From Camelus bactrianus (lineage: Eukaryota; Chordata; Mammalia; Artiodactyla; Camelidae), in the NCBI RefSeq assembly GCF_048773025.1, contig NC_133546.1, positions 65,495,001 through 65,559,000 on the forward strand: a stretch of DNA of 64,000 nucleotides, in the 5' to 3' direction. A program made the position numbers and the translations under genes. The notes under the pieces are model-generated. The model saw only the letters and a program-made list of their open reading frames with translations. It had not been told where the DNA came from and made no database searches. Below are positions 34,311 to 46,971 of the stretch, in pieces; position 1 is the first letter of the stretch, and every line of letters starts with the position of its first letter.

Positions 34311-35444
34311 GAAGGGAGAAGGGAATGATATATTTATGTGGAATAACGTTTTAAACACTGAGTAGTAATAGAACCTTGATTAAAAGTGAACAAATATTGA
34401 AGTCAATACCTGCATGACCAGACTTTTTCTAAAGGAACAAGCTTTACTCTCAGAAAATAGTATGAGCAATCATAGCTATTAAATTCACTTTGTACTGAAA
34501 TTTAATCCAGCCAAGTATACCATTAAAGTCAATACCATGAATAGCCATACAGTGCGAACTTGTACACACATACTGGTTTTTAATACCACATAGGTTTAAC
34601 TTTACACACGTTCTATATAGTACGTGTTAAGTGGAAGAAAAAAATGAATTTATGTGACTTCCAGTTCTCACCAATACTCCTTCAATAAATTAACCTTTAT
34701 TATAGCCTATTACACGTCATTTTCCTATTAACACTCTACAGTTCTATAAACTAGTGTCTCTTGTCTGAATAACTGAGAATAACTTCTAATTAGAAAAAAA
34801 GAGAAAAAGGTAAAAAAATAATTACATCTTTTCTCAGAAAAAGTCTAAACGTTTGAAATGAGACCAACTGTTCTCCATTCTATAGGTCCCTGCCCAGAGC
34901 TCTACAAGAAAGGATTTTCCTTTAGCTCTCCACCACATACCAATACATCACAAGTAAATTTGGGATAAGGTCATTTTTTTTCCTGCCCAGACAGTAGATA
35001 ATAGAAGAGAAAATACTCAGCTCAGTCGTACTTTCAGTGGACCAAAGATTTCAAATTTCAAATTTTAATGATAAACATATCATTAAAAAGTGGCACTCTT
35101 GTGATTGCCTGTTTTTCCACCTGTTTCTGCAGCAGCTCCACCAGAAGCGGACACTTGGTCTACTGAGCCCAGCACAATGACTGCTGTCTAGAACCTTCTC
35201 AAAGAACCTAATTGTTGTTTGAATGAATCACGACTTCGGTGAATGTCTCAATAGCCTATTAGCTTTTATCAGTGGGAAGTATGGAGACGACAATATGGTA
35301 GAAAGAGGAGAGTATTTGCGACATTATACTCCTCAACCCAGACTTTTGCCCTACTCCAGGCTTTTCTCAGCCCTGTTTTCTCCTTCACAATTAGTGCTAA
35401 GAGATTGTCGAAAAGACTTTCATTGGGAAATTGATGAACAACAT
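34311..35444. other. Unique sequence; possible L2 scrap at 35130-35230
   Basis: Nothing nameable except a weak L2-like tail (ttgtttgaatgaatca). Confidence 0.4.
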
Positions 35445-35540
35445 CCCTAAATATATTTAACCTGTCATTCCTTATTAGGCGTCCACCATATGCCAAGCAC
35501 TGTGTCTGGGAATATGACTAAAGACTTAAAGCTAATTCTT
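35445..35540 (-). mobile_element. L2 or MIR terminus, antisense
   Basis: ttaggcgtccaccatatgcc, aagcactgtgtctgggaata is the reverse of the common L2 terminal text. Confidence 0.5.
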
Positions 35541-35599
35541 GATGGTGTTTGACAAATTATCCCTTGTTTATTATAATATCATGGAAATATTTAAGGATC

Positions 35600-35815
35600 A
35601 ATTATTTATTGATTTTTCTACCATGCGTTGGACATCAATTATAACAATAACTTCATGAATTAAGCATTATAATCATTTCTCACTTTCAAATGAGGAAACT
35701 AAGGCACAGACGAATTAAGAAAGTTGTCCAAAGTCATGCACATAGGTCTTCTGGATTTGAACCAAAGTAGCTTGGCTCTGGTGAAAAGCTCTAAACCACT
35801 ACATTACATAGTAGA
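35600..35815 (-). mobile_element. MIR SINE, antisense, nearly complete
   Basis: aaatgaggaaactaaggcac, agacgaattaagaaagttg, tccaaagtcatgcacatagg, tggatttgaaccaaagtagc and ctctaaaccactacattaca follow the antisense MIR from core to 5' end. Confidence 0.85.
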
Positions 35816-36718
35816 GACTTGCTTGGAGGTGATGAAAAAAATCATGCCATGTTATGCAATTCGTATGAGAAGTATGTTTTTAGACTGTAATATAGCTCTT
35901 TCTCTTTAGCCAGAACTCTATAGCCAAGAGTTTTATGCAAAACAATCACATATTTGCTAAACCACCCAAAAGAAATGTATCCATTTGATAAAGACTTTTT
36001 CTCTGAATTATCAGTTGAACATTATTCACTTCAAACCTTCAACAAATTGTAGCACCCATACACAGTAATTAGTTTGCATTTCCCTTGGCCAGCCTAAAAG
36101 TAAGGTAATTGATATCCCAGGACTGAGAATTTCACTCTACCTAAAAGCAAGTTAGCACTTTAGTAAACTGAAAGAGTACTTGATAATTGTCAAGAATCTC
36201 AAAATTCTGATAGCCTTTGCCTGAAGGAGTTGTTTTATGAATTGAATTTCCTGTCATGTGTTTTACAAATAGATTTTGCCTCTTAGATTTTGATGATGCT
36301 TATTTCTGTTTGGCCTTAGTCTTCGGGTCCTAAGAAGGAGATTTTAAGATTATGAACACGAAGAGGTCCACAGCTGTCTTTACCTGGAAGTGAAATGACA
36401 TCTGGCTTAGTGGATTTAATAGTTTCAGAAATGCCTCGCAGTCATCAACTCTCCTCTATGTCCTAATTTGGGCTTTGCTCTGTGCCAAAATACTTGATCA
36501 TAATACACTATTTTGCACTCCTTTTCATATGTATTTTGAAGTCTTTCTCCCTCCATTGTACATATTTAAAATGTGTTTTTAATTGTTCACCCTTTGGTTT
36601 ATTAAACATGTATGAAGGGTCTGTTATGTGCTGGTGCTGTTTATGGGTTAGAAATATGAAAGTCAGTTACACTTTGCATGATTTTTAGAGTATTTAAATT
36701 GCATAATAATACTCACTT
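35816..36718. other. No recognisable feature
   Basis: Unique-looking sequence; short frames only. Confidence 0.45.
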
Positions 36719-38200
36719 TATACAAAGCAAAGTGTACTATACATGGATAAGTTATGAAGTTCACAACAAAATGAAAATCTATGAACCTAACCACCCAACC
36801 TAAGAACCAGAATATCATAAAAATTACCAAAATCTATATGTTTATTCCCTATTCCATTCCCTCTGCTACCTCTCGAGATGTAACGACCATTTGTATTTGA
36901 CATTTTCATTCCCTTTCTTTTCTCCTGACTTTATTATTCTTCTCCTCTTCCTTCTTTATTAGTTTTAACCTTCTTATATCTACTTTCCCTGTTCTATCAT
37001 ATTTTACTCTTCAAAAAGACAGTTTTATTTATCCATCTCTATTGAGGGAACTCTGGACCATTTTCAGATTTTGCTATTGTGAACAATGATGCAGTGGACA
37101 TTCCTGTACATGGTCCCTAATGCATCTTCTAAAATCTCTTGTACACACAACGTAGTGAAATTGCTGTAGATTATTGGAAGACCCATGTTTTTTTAAGATG
37201 GTATCAATCTATATTCAAAATTTCCTGTGTCTTTATTGATCCAATATTGGAAATTATCGGACTTCTTAAATTTTGCCCAACTAGTGTGTGCTAAACAGTA
37301 TACAATGTTATCTTTATTATTTCATTGATTCCTAACCAAGTTTAATACCTTTCAGATGTATATGGATCATTTTTATTGCCTCTTCTAAAAAATTCTGTTT
37401 CATATCATTCACTCCCTTCTTTTTTATTTTCCATTTTAACATAAGCATCAAAGTTTTTTGCACATAAAAAATAATTTTGATGTATGATATGAGGTAGATA
37501 GTCCATCTCATTTATTTATTTTTAATAATGTAAAAAAATAAGCTCCATTTACTTACTGGTCCATTCATTCCCAAGTGCTCTTCAAGGTACCTTATGTGTC
37601 AAATTTGGGTTTGTTTCTGACACTTTATTCCATTCCATTAGTACTTGTCCATTCCTGTGCCAATGCCACAAGGCCTCAACTAGCTTTATAACTTATTCAT
37701 ATTTTTCAAGTGTATCTGAATTGCTATGAGTTCTCAAAAATCCCACTGAGATTACATTAATTCTATTGATCGATTTGAAAAGAATGGCCTCTTTATGACA
37801 CAGCACTTCTTATCAATGAAGACATTATCTATAATGTTTTAAAATAAAATTTCATCTAGATTTTTTTACATCTACTTTACTATGTTTATTTATCAGTGCC
37901 ATGTTTTTATTCCTTCTTGAATCAGCTTTGGTAGGTGATTTTTTAATAAAAATATAATCTCCAATAAATCAACTTTTTAATTAGGTATTTCAAATCTTTT
38001 TAAAACTTTGCTAATTTTCTTTGGACTATCAATAATTGTGAGATGTTTTATTAAAATCTCCCACTGCAATGGATATTTGCAAATTTTCTTCTAGAATTTA
38101 TGTTAACTTTTGCTTTTAATATTTTGAAGCTTTATTATTTAGTGCATTCCAATTATCTTTTTGTAAAATGAAGCTTTTGATTTCAATAATGATTATAATT
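36719..38200 (-). mobile_element. Old L1 LINE, antisense
   Basis: Read on the plus strand, antisense L1 landmarks appear in the right order: ttgctattgtgaacaatgat near 37072 (3' region), gatgtatgatatgaggtag (37480), tttctgacactttattccat, tgtccattcctgtgccaatg (37647), tctattgatcgatttgaaaa, and ctcccactgcaatggat (38060, endonuclease region). Large internal parts are missing. It is strongly decayed, probably an L1ME/HAL1-grade copy. Confidence 0.7.
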
Positions 38201-39009
38201 AGTATTAGAAGTTGTTAATATTTTCATCATGGTTATATTACTCAGCCAGTGACACCTGAACAAGTATTGATACATGGATAAACTAGCATTTGACCTGATA
38301 TAATGTTTTTATTTTGATTTGCTTGCATTAAATATTTAGACCTAATTTTTTCCAAATATGATAATTTGTTTTAATTATTATTAGAAACATTTAGTAAATA
38401 GTAAGAATTAAAGTAGTTTTCAAGGATAGAGCCTAAAATTTAAAAATAGGTTTTGTCAATACTGTTCTTTAAATTAAAAGCCTAAATACGTAGGACCAAA
38501 TTGATCATGTTCACATCATGCCACTACCATTGGCTCCTACGTGAATCTGTATATTCACCTTTATCTCTGGATCCATTTTATCTGCTTCTCCCAAAAGACA
38601 CTAACTTTAGTAAATTTGATACACATGTTGCAATTTATCTTCCAATCATTTATTTTCATATTTGTGTATTCCATAACAAGTAACACATTTTTTGTGTGTC
38701 TTTGGAATTTTCATAATATGTATAGCACTACAAATAACATTCTCTTTCACATTTTATTTCAATATTCTTTTTTTTTATATTTAGTCATGTTGTTCTTATT
38801 TGCATAATTCTTTGCTTTTGATTGCTTTCTGCTAGTGTATATTGCAAATTTACAACACATTAAGTATAATTTTCTTTGGTGACACTTAAGCTGTCTCCAA
38901 TTCTTTGCTTTCAGAAACTGCTAAGCTTAGAATAATCTCATTCATGTTTCTTTTGAGACCAGTGTGAACAATTCTCTGAGCTATATACCCAGGATAGAAT
39001 TCCTCAATC

Positions 39010-39128
39010 ATAATATGTATTTTATATATTATATACGTATATTTATATATCATATATATCATGCACAAATTATATATTTTATATTTATGTGTTTTATATA
39101 TATCACTCACATATTATATATATACGTA
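39010..39128. repeat. AT-rich simple sequence
   Basis: TATATA and TTATAT words with two CG steps inside the antisense L1. Confidence 0.85.
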
Positions 39129-39659
39129 TCCCCATATCCTTACCAGCCCTTATTGCTATTTGACTTGTAACTTTTGTACACAGGAAGGAAAGTACTATTT
39201 CATTAAATTAACTTGTGGTCTCCTGATTATCAATTAAGTTAGGTATCTTTCCAATGTGCATATTTGCCAATTTGGCTTTTCCTTTTGTGAACTGATGTCC
39301 ATATGCTTTGCTAATATTTATATTAATTTTATTTTAAAAATTTTTTAACAGATTAGCAAAAGATTTTTTTCCTGTTTTTAAACTATTAATCTTTTGTAAT
39401 TATTGATGCTGCAAATATCCCCTGCCAATCTGACAATTTACTTTCTTTTCGTTCTTATAGATTGGCCCTTTGGGGTTATTAAGAATCATGATAATGTTCT
39501 CCTATATTTTCTTCTATTGCTTTATTGTTTTTAATATTTTACAGCTAGATATTAAATCACTTGGGGATTTTATTTTAATATATGCATATGCAACACAGAA
39601 GTTCTTCTTAAATTTCTCCTACATGGTGAATCAACTTTCTTAACACAATCAACTAAATA

Positions 39660-40446
39660 CAGGCACACGTTGGAGATATTGCAGGTTAAGTTTCAGACAG
39701 CCATAATAGAGTGAATATCACAATAAAGTGAGCCACACAAAACAGAAAGAGACCCACAGACATAGAAAACAAACTTGTGGTTACCAAAGGGGAAAACAGG
39801 GAGGGATAAACTGGAAGTTTGGGATTAGCAGATACAAACTATTATATACAAACAGATAAATAACAAGGTCCTACTGTATAGCATAGGGAACTATATTCAA
39901 TAGCTTGTAATAACCCATAATGAAAAAGAATATATACATGCATAACTGAATCACTGTGCTGTACACCAGAAGTTAACACAACACTGTAAATCAACTATAC
40001 TTTAATTTTTAAAAATTAAAAAATAAAGTGAGTCACATGAATTTTTTGGTTTCCCAGTGCATATAGAATTATGTTTACACTATACTGTAGTCTATTAAGT
40101 GTGCAATAACATTATGTCTAAAAAGAAAACCAACGTGCATACCTTAATTTAAAATACTTTATTGCTAAAAAATGCTAACCTCAAATGCTAACATCATCTG
40201 AGCCTTCAGCAATTAGTAGTAGTAACACCAAAGATCATCACACCAAATACAATGATAATGAAAAAGTTTGAAATATTGTGAGAATTACCAAAATGTAACA
40301 CAGAAACACAAAGTGAACAAATGTTATTAGAAAAATAGCTCCAATAGACTTGCTGGGTGCAGGGTTCCCCCTACGCTTCTACTTATAAAAAATGCAATGT
40401 CTGCAAAGCACAATAAGGTGAAGCATAATAAAATGAGGTATACCTG
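39660..40446 (-). mobile_element. Tigger1 DNA transposon, internally deleted
   Basis: Terminal repeats caggcacacgttggagata and atgaggtatacctg lie at the two ends, flanked by the TA target duplication (39658-39659 and 40447-40448) typical of Tc1/mariner-pogo elements. Subterminal Tigger1 text is clear: gaattttttggtttcccagt, gttatgtttacactatactg-like, gtgcaataacattatgtcta, and on the other side tgaaatattgtgagaattac and aatagacttgctgggtgcag. The transposase region is absent at a junction near 40211-40222, so it is a non-autonomous relic. An L1 tail interrupts it at 39739-40021. Confidence 0.93.
39739..40021 (+). mobile_element. L1 3' end inserted into Tigger1
   Basis: It runs from aaaacagaaagagaccc through cttgtggttaccaaagggg, tactgtatagcatagggaac and cataactgaatcactgtgct to aaatcaactatactttaat, the artiodactyl/camelid L1 terminus. 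The 16-base words aataaagtgagccaca (39722) and aataaagtgagtcaca (40022) on the two sides are its target-site duplication with one difference. It is 5' truncated to about 280 bases and non-coding. Confidence 0.93.
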
Positions 40447-40990
40447 TAAGCTACTCTTTAATATAAATTTCTGGTGTTACCTCTGTTGTATACTAAGTAT
40501 AGTCTCACTATTCTGCTCTATTTGTCTGTCAGAGTGCTTTAGTACCAATATCACACTTTTAATAACCGTGGCTTTGTAATATATCTTGCTACATGTAAAA
40601 TGTTGGTGTTCTTTTTTAATTTCCTCAAAAGAAAATTTATGTCTTCCCATTCATGAAAAGATAAAGCTGTTTATATATTTTCATCTTATATGATATTCTT
40701 TAAAGAGTTTTAAACTTCTCTCCATTGCATTGGTGGCATTTCTTGGCAATCCTCAAGTATCAAACACATAATAGACTTATTTTTTATTATTGCAATAGTT
40801 ATCTTCTGTTCCATCTCCAGTTGATTATTACTAGCATAAAGAAAACTTTTTACTTTCTTTTATAAATGTATATTATGATTTGTTAACTTTACCAAATACA
40901 TTATTGATTTTAACAGTTTGTTTATTTTCCTGGGTTTTCAATATAAATGATCATATTATCTTCAAAATAAACTTTACAAGTGACATATAC

Positions 40991-42124
40991 AGTAAATATA
41001 AATAAGGCAATTAGTTATTTAGAAAATTTATGACAGGGGCTACCAATGGTCAGTGTAGAAAAAGAATTCTTTAGAAAAAAAGACTTAAACAAATAAAAAT
41101 AAAAAAGTAAATATTGCTATTAGATTGGGATTTGGGATTTCATAACGCCAAAATTATTATTATAATACCTTGCATTTTTCTTTGTATATTTTTCTTATTC
41201 ATATCACAACAAAAATAATTATCATCGTACCACCAGTGAATTTTTGCACTGGTTGTTTACTGTTCCAGTCTATGAGGATCTTAATTAATGCATTAGCTCC
41301 CAGTGAAGATGAAAAAGCTCTTTGGTGAAACTATCCTTACACATGTGTAAAAAATTAAATTATCAGAACTTGTTTATCATTTTCAAACACACATGAAAAC
41401 ACTCCCCAAACCTAATCCCATTTGGACAAATACCACGACAATTCTTCAAGCTGTCATTGCCTTCTTGGAATTTATTTTATGAACATATATTAGTCCCTTT
41501 CTAAGATAGAATTGGATATTTTTCAAAAATAAAGATTTTCTCTTACCTGTAAAAGGAAAATAAGTAATGTGAGTAATATATGTTTGAATCAGCCTATATA
41601 AAATCAAGTTACTCTAGCAAATTCATCAGAGAGAAAATATTTTTAACAAAGGGAAAAACCATAATCTTCAATAACTGGAACTTTGTGAAAGATTGCCAAT
41701 TGACTAACTTCTTTCTTTGCTTATGATGTCATTGATAGTAAGACTGTCCCACCCAGTAAAACTTGATATGAAAAAAATGATCATGTTTGGAATAAATACA
41801 AGACATTGAGCAATATACCCTAAATTAAAAAAAGAAAAAAGAATATGTCATTATACTGAACTAGTTATCAATTATAAATGAGGTTAAATAATGTTATTAG
41901 GACAATTTGATAAGATACCTGTTAGCATTTGTGTAATAAGCTTTCATCTAGGTCTTAGATATGTATGTCAAATCATAATATCAAATTGATGTCATATTTA
42001 AATGTAATGTTTCTGAATCAATTTTAATTCATCAGATTTTGTTTAGAATTGAGAGCAAGTATCAGGATACATAAACAATTTCTTGCAAAACTGTTTATGA
42101 TCACATTCAGGGCAAATTCACTAT
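40991..42124. other. Mostly unique; possible conserved patch 41215-41520
   Basis: The patch at 41215-41520 (ttaattaatgcattagctcc at 41281) is repeat-free with several homeodomain cores. The remainder is AT-rich with nothing nameable. Confidence 0.35.
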
Positions 42125-43200
42125 TCAACATTCAATGATTCGTATATTCAATAAATACTCACTAAGCACCTATATGTGGGCACTGTTCTAGGTAAGGCAG
42201 ATATAGTATTAAGAAAAGATTGACAAAGTTTTGAATGGAGATTACTATCTAGTGGGATGGATATGTAATAAAATAATTAATTTTGCAAGCAACTAAAGAA
42301 GGAATTTCAGTAAAATATAATGTGTATTATGAGGAGAAAATGCAGTGTGCAATGGGAGCACATTGAACTGGTCCCTACCTGAACCTGAAAGGTAGGTATG
42401 AGGGAGGGAGGTATAGGAAGACTTTCAAAGAAATTGGCATACAGGCTGAGACGTATGTTTGATATGGAGTTAAGCCAGTGAATGGAAAGAAGGGAGAAGG
42501 AGGCTGAAAAATATTCTGGGCATACATGGGGACTGCCTGTTGGAAGATGTGGCAGTGAGACAGAACCTGGCACAGCTGAAGAGCTGCATGAGTTCCCTAG
42601 AGCTGAAGCCTGATGGAAGGGAGGGGACTACCTAGAGAATAATATAAAAAGGAAGCCACTGGCTGAGTGCTGAAAGGTCTCGTGAATCCTGTGAGGACAT
42701 CTGCAATCTTAGGCAGCCTAGTGGATCTGAAACAAAGATGTGTATTGGCCATATTTTGATTTCAAGACCATGGTGGCAGCACTCAAAGAGTAAAGTAGAG
42801 AAAGCCAAAATGGTAGGCAGAGGATCCGATAAGAGACTATTGCAATCATCAAGGTCTAGAAGGTACAGTCAACAGACTCCATGATCAGTTAGATAGGGGG
42901 AGTGGTAAAGTAGAAGGAAAAGTCAAAATTAGCCCTTAGGTTCTTGGTCTTAGAACTGGGAGTGGGTGAGATATGATACCATTCACTGAAATGAGGAATA
43001 GAAAGGGGGACAAATGAGAAGGGTTTAGTTTTGGGCAGGCAAGTTTAATATATCTAGAAGACATCCATGTGAAAATTTCCACTAGGAAGCTGCAGTCTAA
43101 AACTTATGAGAGATTGCTGAGCAGAAAATAAAACTGAGTCATCCATATATATTTGACAATTGAAGATACTTGAGAAGATAAGATATTGTGAGAACTTGAG
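42125..43200 (-). mobile_element. L2 LINE, antisense, long copy
   Basis: On the plus strand it starts with the reverse of the L2 terminus (tattcaataaatactcacta, gggcactgttctaggtaagg, tactatctagtgggatgg) and continues with the antisense ORF2 end (gactattgcaatcatcaagg, ccattcactgaaatgagga, aagacatccatgtgaaaat, aactgagtcatccatatat). More than 1 kb of one L2 is preserved in order. No open frame. Confidence 0.8.
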
Positions 43201-43281
43201 TGAGAAATGAAACTAGGGCAGGCCTAATAGTATTTAAATACTATAAGTGTTTGAATAGTTGGTTTTTTTTTAATGTAGTAA

Positions 43282-44605
43282 TATGCTATAAGACACTGAT
43301 GAAGGCAACTGGAGATGACACAAAGAAATGGAAAGATATCCCATGCTCTTGGATTGGAATAATTAATATTGTTAAAATGGCCATATTACCAAAAGCAATC
43401 TACAGATTTAATGCAATCTCTATTAAAACATCCATGACATTTTTTAACTGGACTAGAACAAATCATCCTAAAATCCATATGGAAGCACAAGAGACCCAAA
43501 ATTGCTGAAGCAATCTTGAGAAAAAAATAACAAGGCTGGAGGTATCACCCTCCTGGACTTCAGACTATGCTACAAAGCTACAGTAATCAAAATGCATGGT
43601 ATTGCACAAAAACAGACACATAGATCAATGGAACAGGGTCCAGCACCCAGTAATAAATCCACACAGCTATGGTCAATAATTGATGATAAAGGAGGAAAGA
43701 ATATACAATGGAGAAAAGACAGTTTCTTCAATAAGTGGTGCTGGGTAATCTGGACAGCTACATGTAAAAGAATGAGATTAGAACCTTTTATTCATACCAT
43801 ATACAAAAATAAACTCCAAGACCTAAATGTAATAATGGCTATCATCAAAAAGTCTACAGATAACAAATGTTGGAGAGAACATGGAGAAAAGGGAACACTT
43901 GTACACTGTTGATGGGAATGTAAATTGGTATAGCCACTATGGATAAAATTATGGAGGTTCCTCAAAAAACTGAAAACAGGACTATCGTATGACCTAGCAA
44001 TTCCACTCTTGGGTGTATGCAGAAAAACCAAAAACACTAATTTGGAAAGATGCATGCACTTCAGTTTTCATAGCAACACTGTTTACAATAGCCAACATAT
44101 GGAAGCATCACAAGTGTCCATCAACAAACAAGTGGATAAAGAAGATGTGGTATATGTATAGAATGGAATATTACTCAGCCATAAAAAGAATGAAATTCTG
44201 CCATTTGTGCAATGGAGGTGAGTCTAGATTATGCTTAATGAAATAAGTTAGACAGAGAAAGACAAATACTGCATATCACTTATATGTGGAATTTTAAAAA
44301 TCAAAGAAATGAGAGTACATAGCAAAACCAAAACAGATTCACAGATATAGAAAATAAACTAGTGGTTACCAGTGGGCAGAGGGAAAGGGGAGGAGCAAGA
44401 TAAGGGTAGGTGAGTAAGAGATGCAAACTACTATGTGTAAAATAGACAAGCAACAAGGATCTATTTACAGCACAGGGAATTACAACAAATAGTTTGTAAT
44501 GACTTTTAATGGAATATAATCTATAAAAATACTGGATCACAATACTGTACATCTGAAAGTAAAATAATATTGTAAAATAACTATACTTCAATAAAAATGA
44601 GCTAT
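43282..44605 (+). mobile_element. L1 LINE, 5' truncated, internal deletion
   Basis: ORF2 text begins at about 43282 and is readable as [20 protein letters not shown]; the ORF2 C-terminal region and the 3' UTR follow, ending in aaataactatacttcaataa. Compared with the copy at 62921, about 0.45 kb is missing at the join near 43830 (cctaaatg then taataatggctatcatc). Several stops and frameshifts. The 3' end is of artiodactyl/camelid type. Confidence 0.9.
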
Positions 44606-44759
44606 CAATATAAAAGACAAGAGTAATGAATGAACATGGTACTGAAACATATTTCAACTCTGAAAATTTGTCTTTATATATTGAAAAACCATCCAAAGTG
44701 TTATGTAGACAATTTGTGATTTGACTTTGATTTCAAGATCTTAAAAAAGAATCATTGAA

Positions 44760-45060
44760 AACGAAGTCCTCCATTATCGTGTTGCCATTTTCAAGCCAAT
44801 TTACGAGGCAGAGCAGCGTCTTTCAGATTTATGTTCAGCGACTTTCAGTTTTATGTTAAGCATAACTGCTATGATTTTTACTAACATTAAGTTTGCTAAA
44901 CAAAGCAGAGTTGTTGAATATACAAGACCGCATTAAAAATGAATGCTCAATTTTCTTATGGTTAGATTGTTTAACCTTTTATAGTTGTTTCTTAATTTAA
45001 CCAAATTATTAAATAATAATCATTATCACTTGACAGAAGCCTCGTTTACAAGTACAAAAG
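44760..45060. promoter_or_regulatory. Candidate conserved non-coding block
   Basis: Repeat-free stretch with an unusual number of CpGs for this window (about eight, for example atcgtg, tacgag, agcgtc, agcgac, gaccgc, ctcgtt) and homeodomain/TALE-like cores (taataatcatt, ttgacag). It includes a 22-base tandem duplication. Whether it is conserved is unknown. Confidence 0.3.
44814..44857. repeat. 22-bp tandem duplication
   Basis: Two adjacent 22-base units, each beginning CAGCG and ending TTATGTT, differ at two positions. Each unit contains one CpG in the same place. Confidence 0.9.
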
Positions 45061-46324
45061 TAAAACAGTTCCCAAGATTTGAAGTAGAAAGTGATTTAGA
45101 CACTTAGTTTTGGGAAAGAAACTTAGAAAATTGACCTCTGAGATACACTTTAACACATATTCATAAAACTGAAATGGGTTTACATGTCTGTAATAAAATT
45201 CTTAGCAATAATTCATCCTGAAATTCCTTGAGAGACAGCTTACTGGTGAACATATCTTACCTCCCTTAGTAGCCTGAGGATGGAGTTGTCCTAAGTTATA
45301 ATAAAAAAGAAACTGTAAACGTGCACATTTTAATCTGTTCTGAAAGCAAATGGAAATGACAATGTATGTACACATATATTGTGATGGGCTTTGAGAAAAA
45401 CAGACCTGTGCAGTGGCCCATGAATTATAGCTTACTGTGTGCCTGGTAAGACAATTATTATTTAAGTAATTATTATATATTTTAATATAAAGAAATAGTA
45501 TAATATTTTGCACACTTTTCATTATACCATACATTCTACTCTGTCAATTATTTTTCTATTCTATCACCCAAGGAGAAATATGGGATGAGTTATAATTAAT
45601 TTTCTGATATTCTCCCTAAGAACTTCCTCCATGAATTAAATACTTAACATTTTGTCATCATGGGACAATAGTTGTTCAACAAAAGTTAATTTACTTACTT
45701 CTTTCTTACCACGGTTTAGTTACGCAAATAAATACAAAAGACTTAACAAACTAATCATTCTTAAGGTTTAAGTCATAGGATTTTGATTCCTTGTTTTAAT
45801 AAAAAGAACGTGTTGTGAAAAGATCAACTGAATAAAATAAAAGACAGCAGGTTTTGGAGAAGTCACTGCAAGCCTTAAACTGAACCAGAGGACAAACTTT
45901 CCAAGCCCAGACAGCTACTTCCACTAAAACTCGCAAAGACAGACCATATTTATATTCTTAATTAATGCCTTTTGTGTTCCCCTATAGCTGTCTAAACAGC
46001 AAACCTTTGGGGACCACTCTGTTCTTTGGCGGAAATGTAGCCTTTGTAAAGAAAGTCAACTTTCCTCTCTCTACCCTGAAGACAACACAAAGGTCAACTT
46101 CACAGGGGAGGTGTTACCAACGGAATCAAAGGCCTTAAGGGAAACTTAATCCTGATACTGACTCAGCCAATCCTCTGCACCACTCCTGTCTCAGTGAGTG
46201 CATTGATTCTCCGCAGATTCTGCACTGCTGGCCTAAATAAGGAGCAGATGAGGGTAAGAACCTATGGTCCCTCCCAACAGCCCAGTATGACTTTCACAAC
46301 CTGAGGGGATAAATCCAGCCTGTT
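45061..46324. other. Unidentified; GC-richer patch 45880-46320
   Basis: The patch from about 45880 to 46320 (ggaccactctgttctttggc, ggaggtgttaccaacggaat) is richer in GC than its surroundings and not recognised. It could be an unfamiliar LTR or unique sequence. Confidence 0.35.
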
Positions 46325-46344
46325 TGGTCTCATAGAAACTTTTT

Positions 46345-46674
46345 CTACTTTTTTTTAACATTTTTTATTGATTTATAATCATTTTACAGCGTTGTGTCAA
46401 ATTCCATGGTAGAGTACAATTTTTCAGTTATACATGAACATATATATATATTCAGTCACCTTTTTTTCTGCATGAGCTACCATAAGATCTTGTATATATT
46501 TCTCTGTTCTATACAGTATAATTTTGTTTATGTATTCTACAATATTGAAATCCCAGTCTATCCCTTCCCACCCTCCGCCCCCTTGGCAACCACAAGTTTG
46601 TATTCTATGTCTATGAGTCTGTTTCTGTTTTGTATTTATGCTTTGCTTGTGTTTTTTTTTTTTTTTTAAGATTT
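46345..46674 (-). mobile_element. Camelid-type L1 3' end, antisense (first of two)
   Basis: Antisense L1 tail: ttttttattgatttataatc, ttacagcgttgtgtcaaatt, gagctaccataagatcttg, tctatcccttcccaccctcc, gttttgtatttatgctttgc, then a 17-T run. Flanked by tggtctcatagaaactttt (46325) and tggtctcatagaactttt (46677), its target-site duplication. 5' truncated to about 330 bases. Confidence 0.88.
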
Positions 46675-46696
46675 CATGGTCTCATAGAACTTTTAA

Positions 46697-46971
46697 AAAA
46701 TAAGTTAAATTTTTTTTTATTGGAGTGTAGTCGATTTACAATTTTGTGTTAGTTTCTGGTATACAGCTTGGTGATTTAGTTATACATACATATTTATATA
46801 TTCCTTTTCATGTTTTTTCATTGTAGGATATTACAAGGTATTAAATATAGTCCCCTATGCTATAAAGTAGGTCCTTGTGGCTTATCTATTTTATATATAG
46901 TACTTACTATCTGCAAATCTCAAACTCCCAATTTATCCCTTCCTACCCTCTTTCTCCCCTGGTAACCATAA
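46697..46971 (-). mobile_element. L1 3' end, antisense (second of two)
   Basis: Antisense tail of a related but distinct L1 form: tttttttattggagtgtagt, cgatttacaattttgtgtta, ggatattacaaggtattaaa, gtaggtccttgtggcttatc, cccctggtaaccata. It is followed at 46972 by tggtctcatataactt, a third copy of the same target word. 5' truncated to about 275 bases. Confidence 0.88.

Larger units (their letters stand above)
38480..40990 (-). mobile_element. Old L1 LINE, antisense, split by Tigger1
   Basis: The left piece (38480-39657) shows antisense 3' UTR and ORF2 text: cataatatgtatagcacta, gctgtctccaattctttgc, cttaccagcccttattgcta, cttttgtgaactgatgtcca, atgttctcctatattttctt. After the Tigger insertion it resumes at 40449 with attctgctctatttgtctgt, gtaccaatatcacactttta and ataaccgtggctttgtaata, the next ORF2 landmarks. 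The two pieces are therefore one L1 interrupted later. No usable frame. Confidence 0.75.

Noticed and set aside
43200-44246. Several plus-strand frames of 77-106 codons that read like reverse-transcriptase protein
   Set aside because: They are broken pieces of the L1 ORF2 at 43282-44605, not separate genes.
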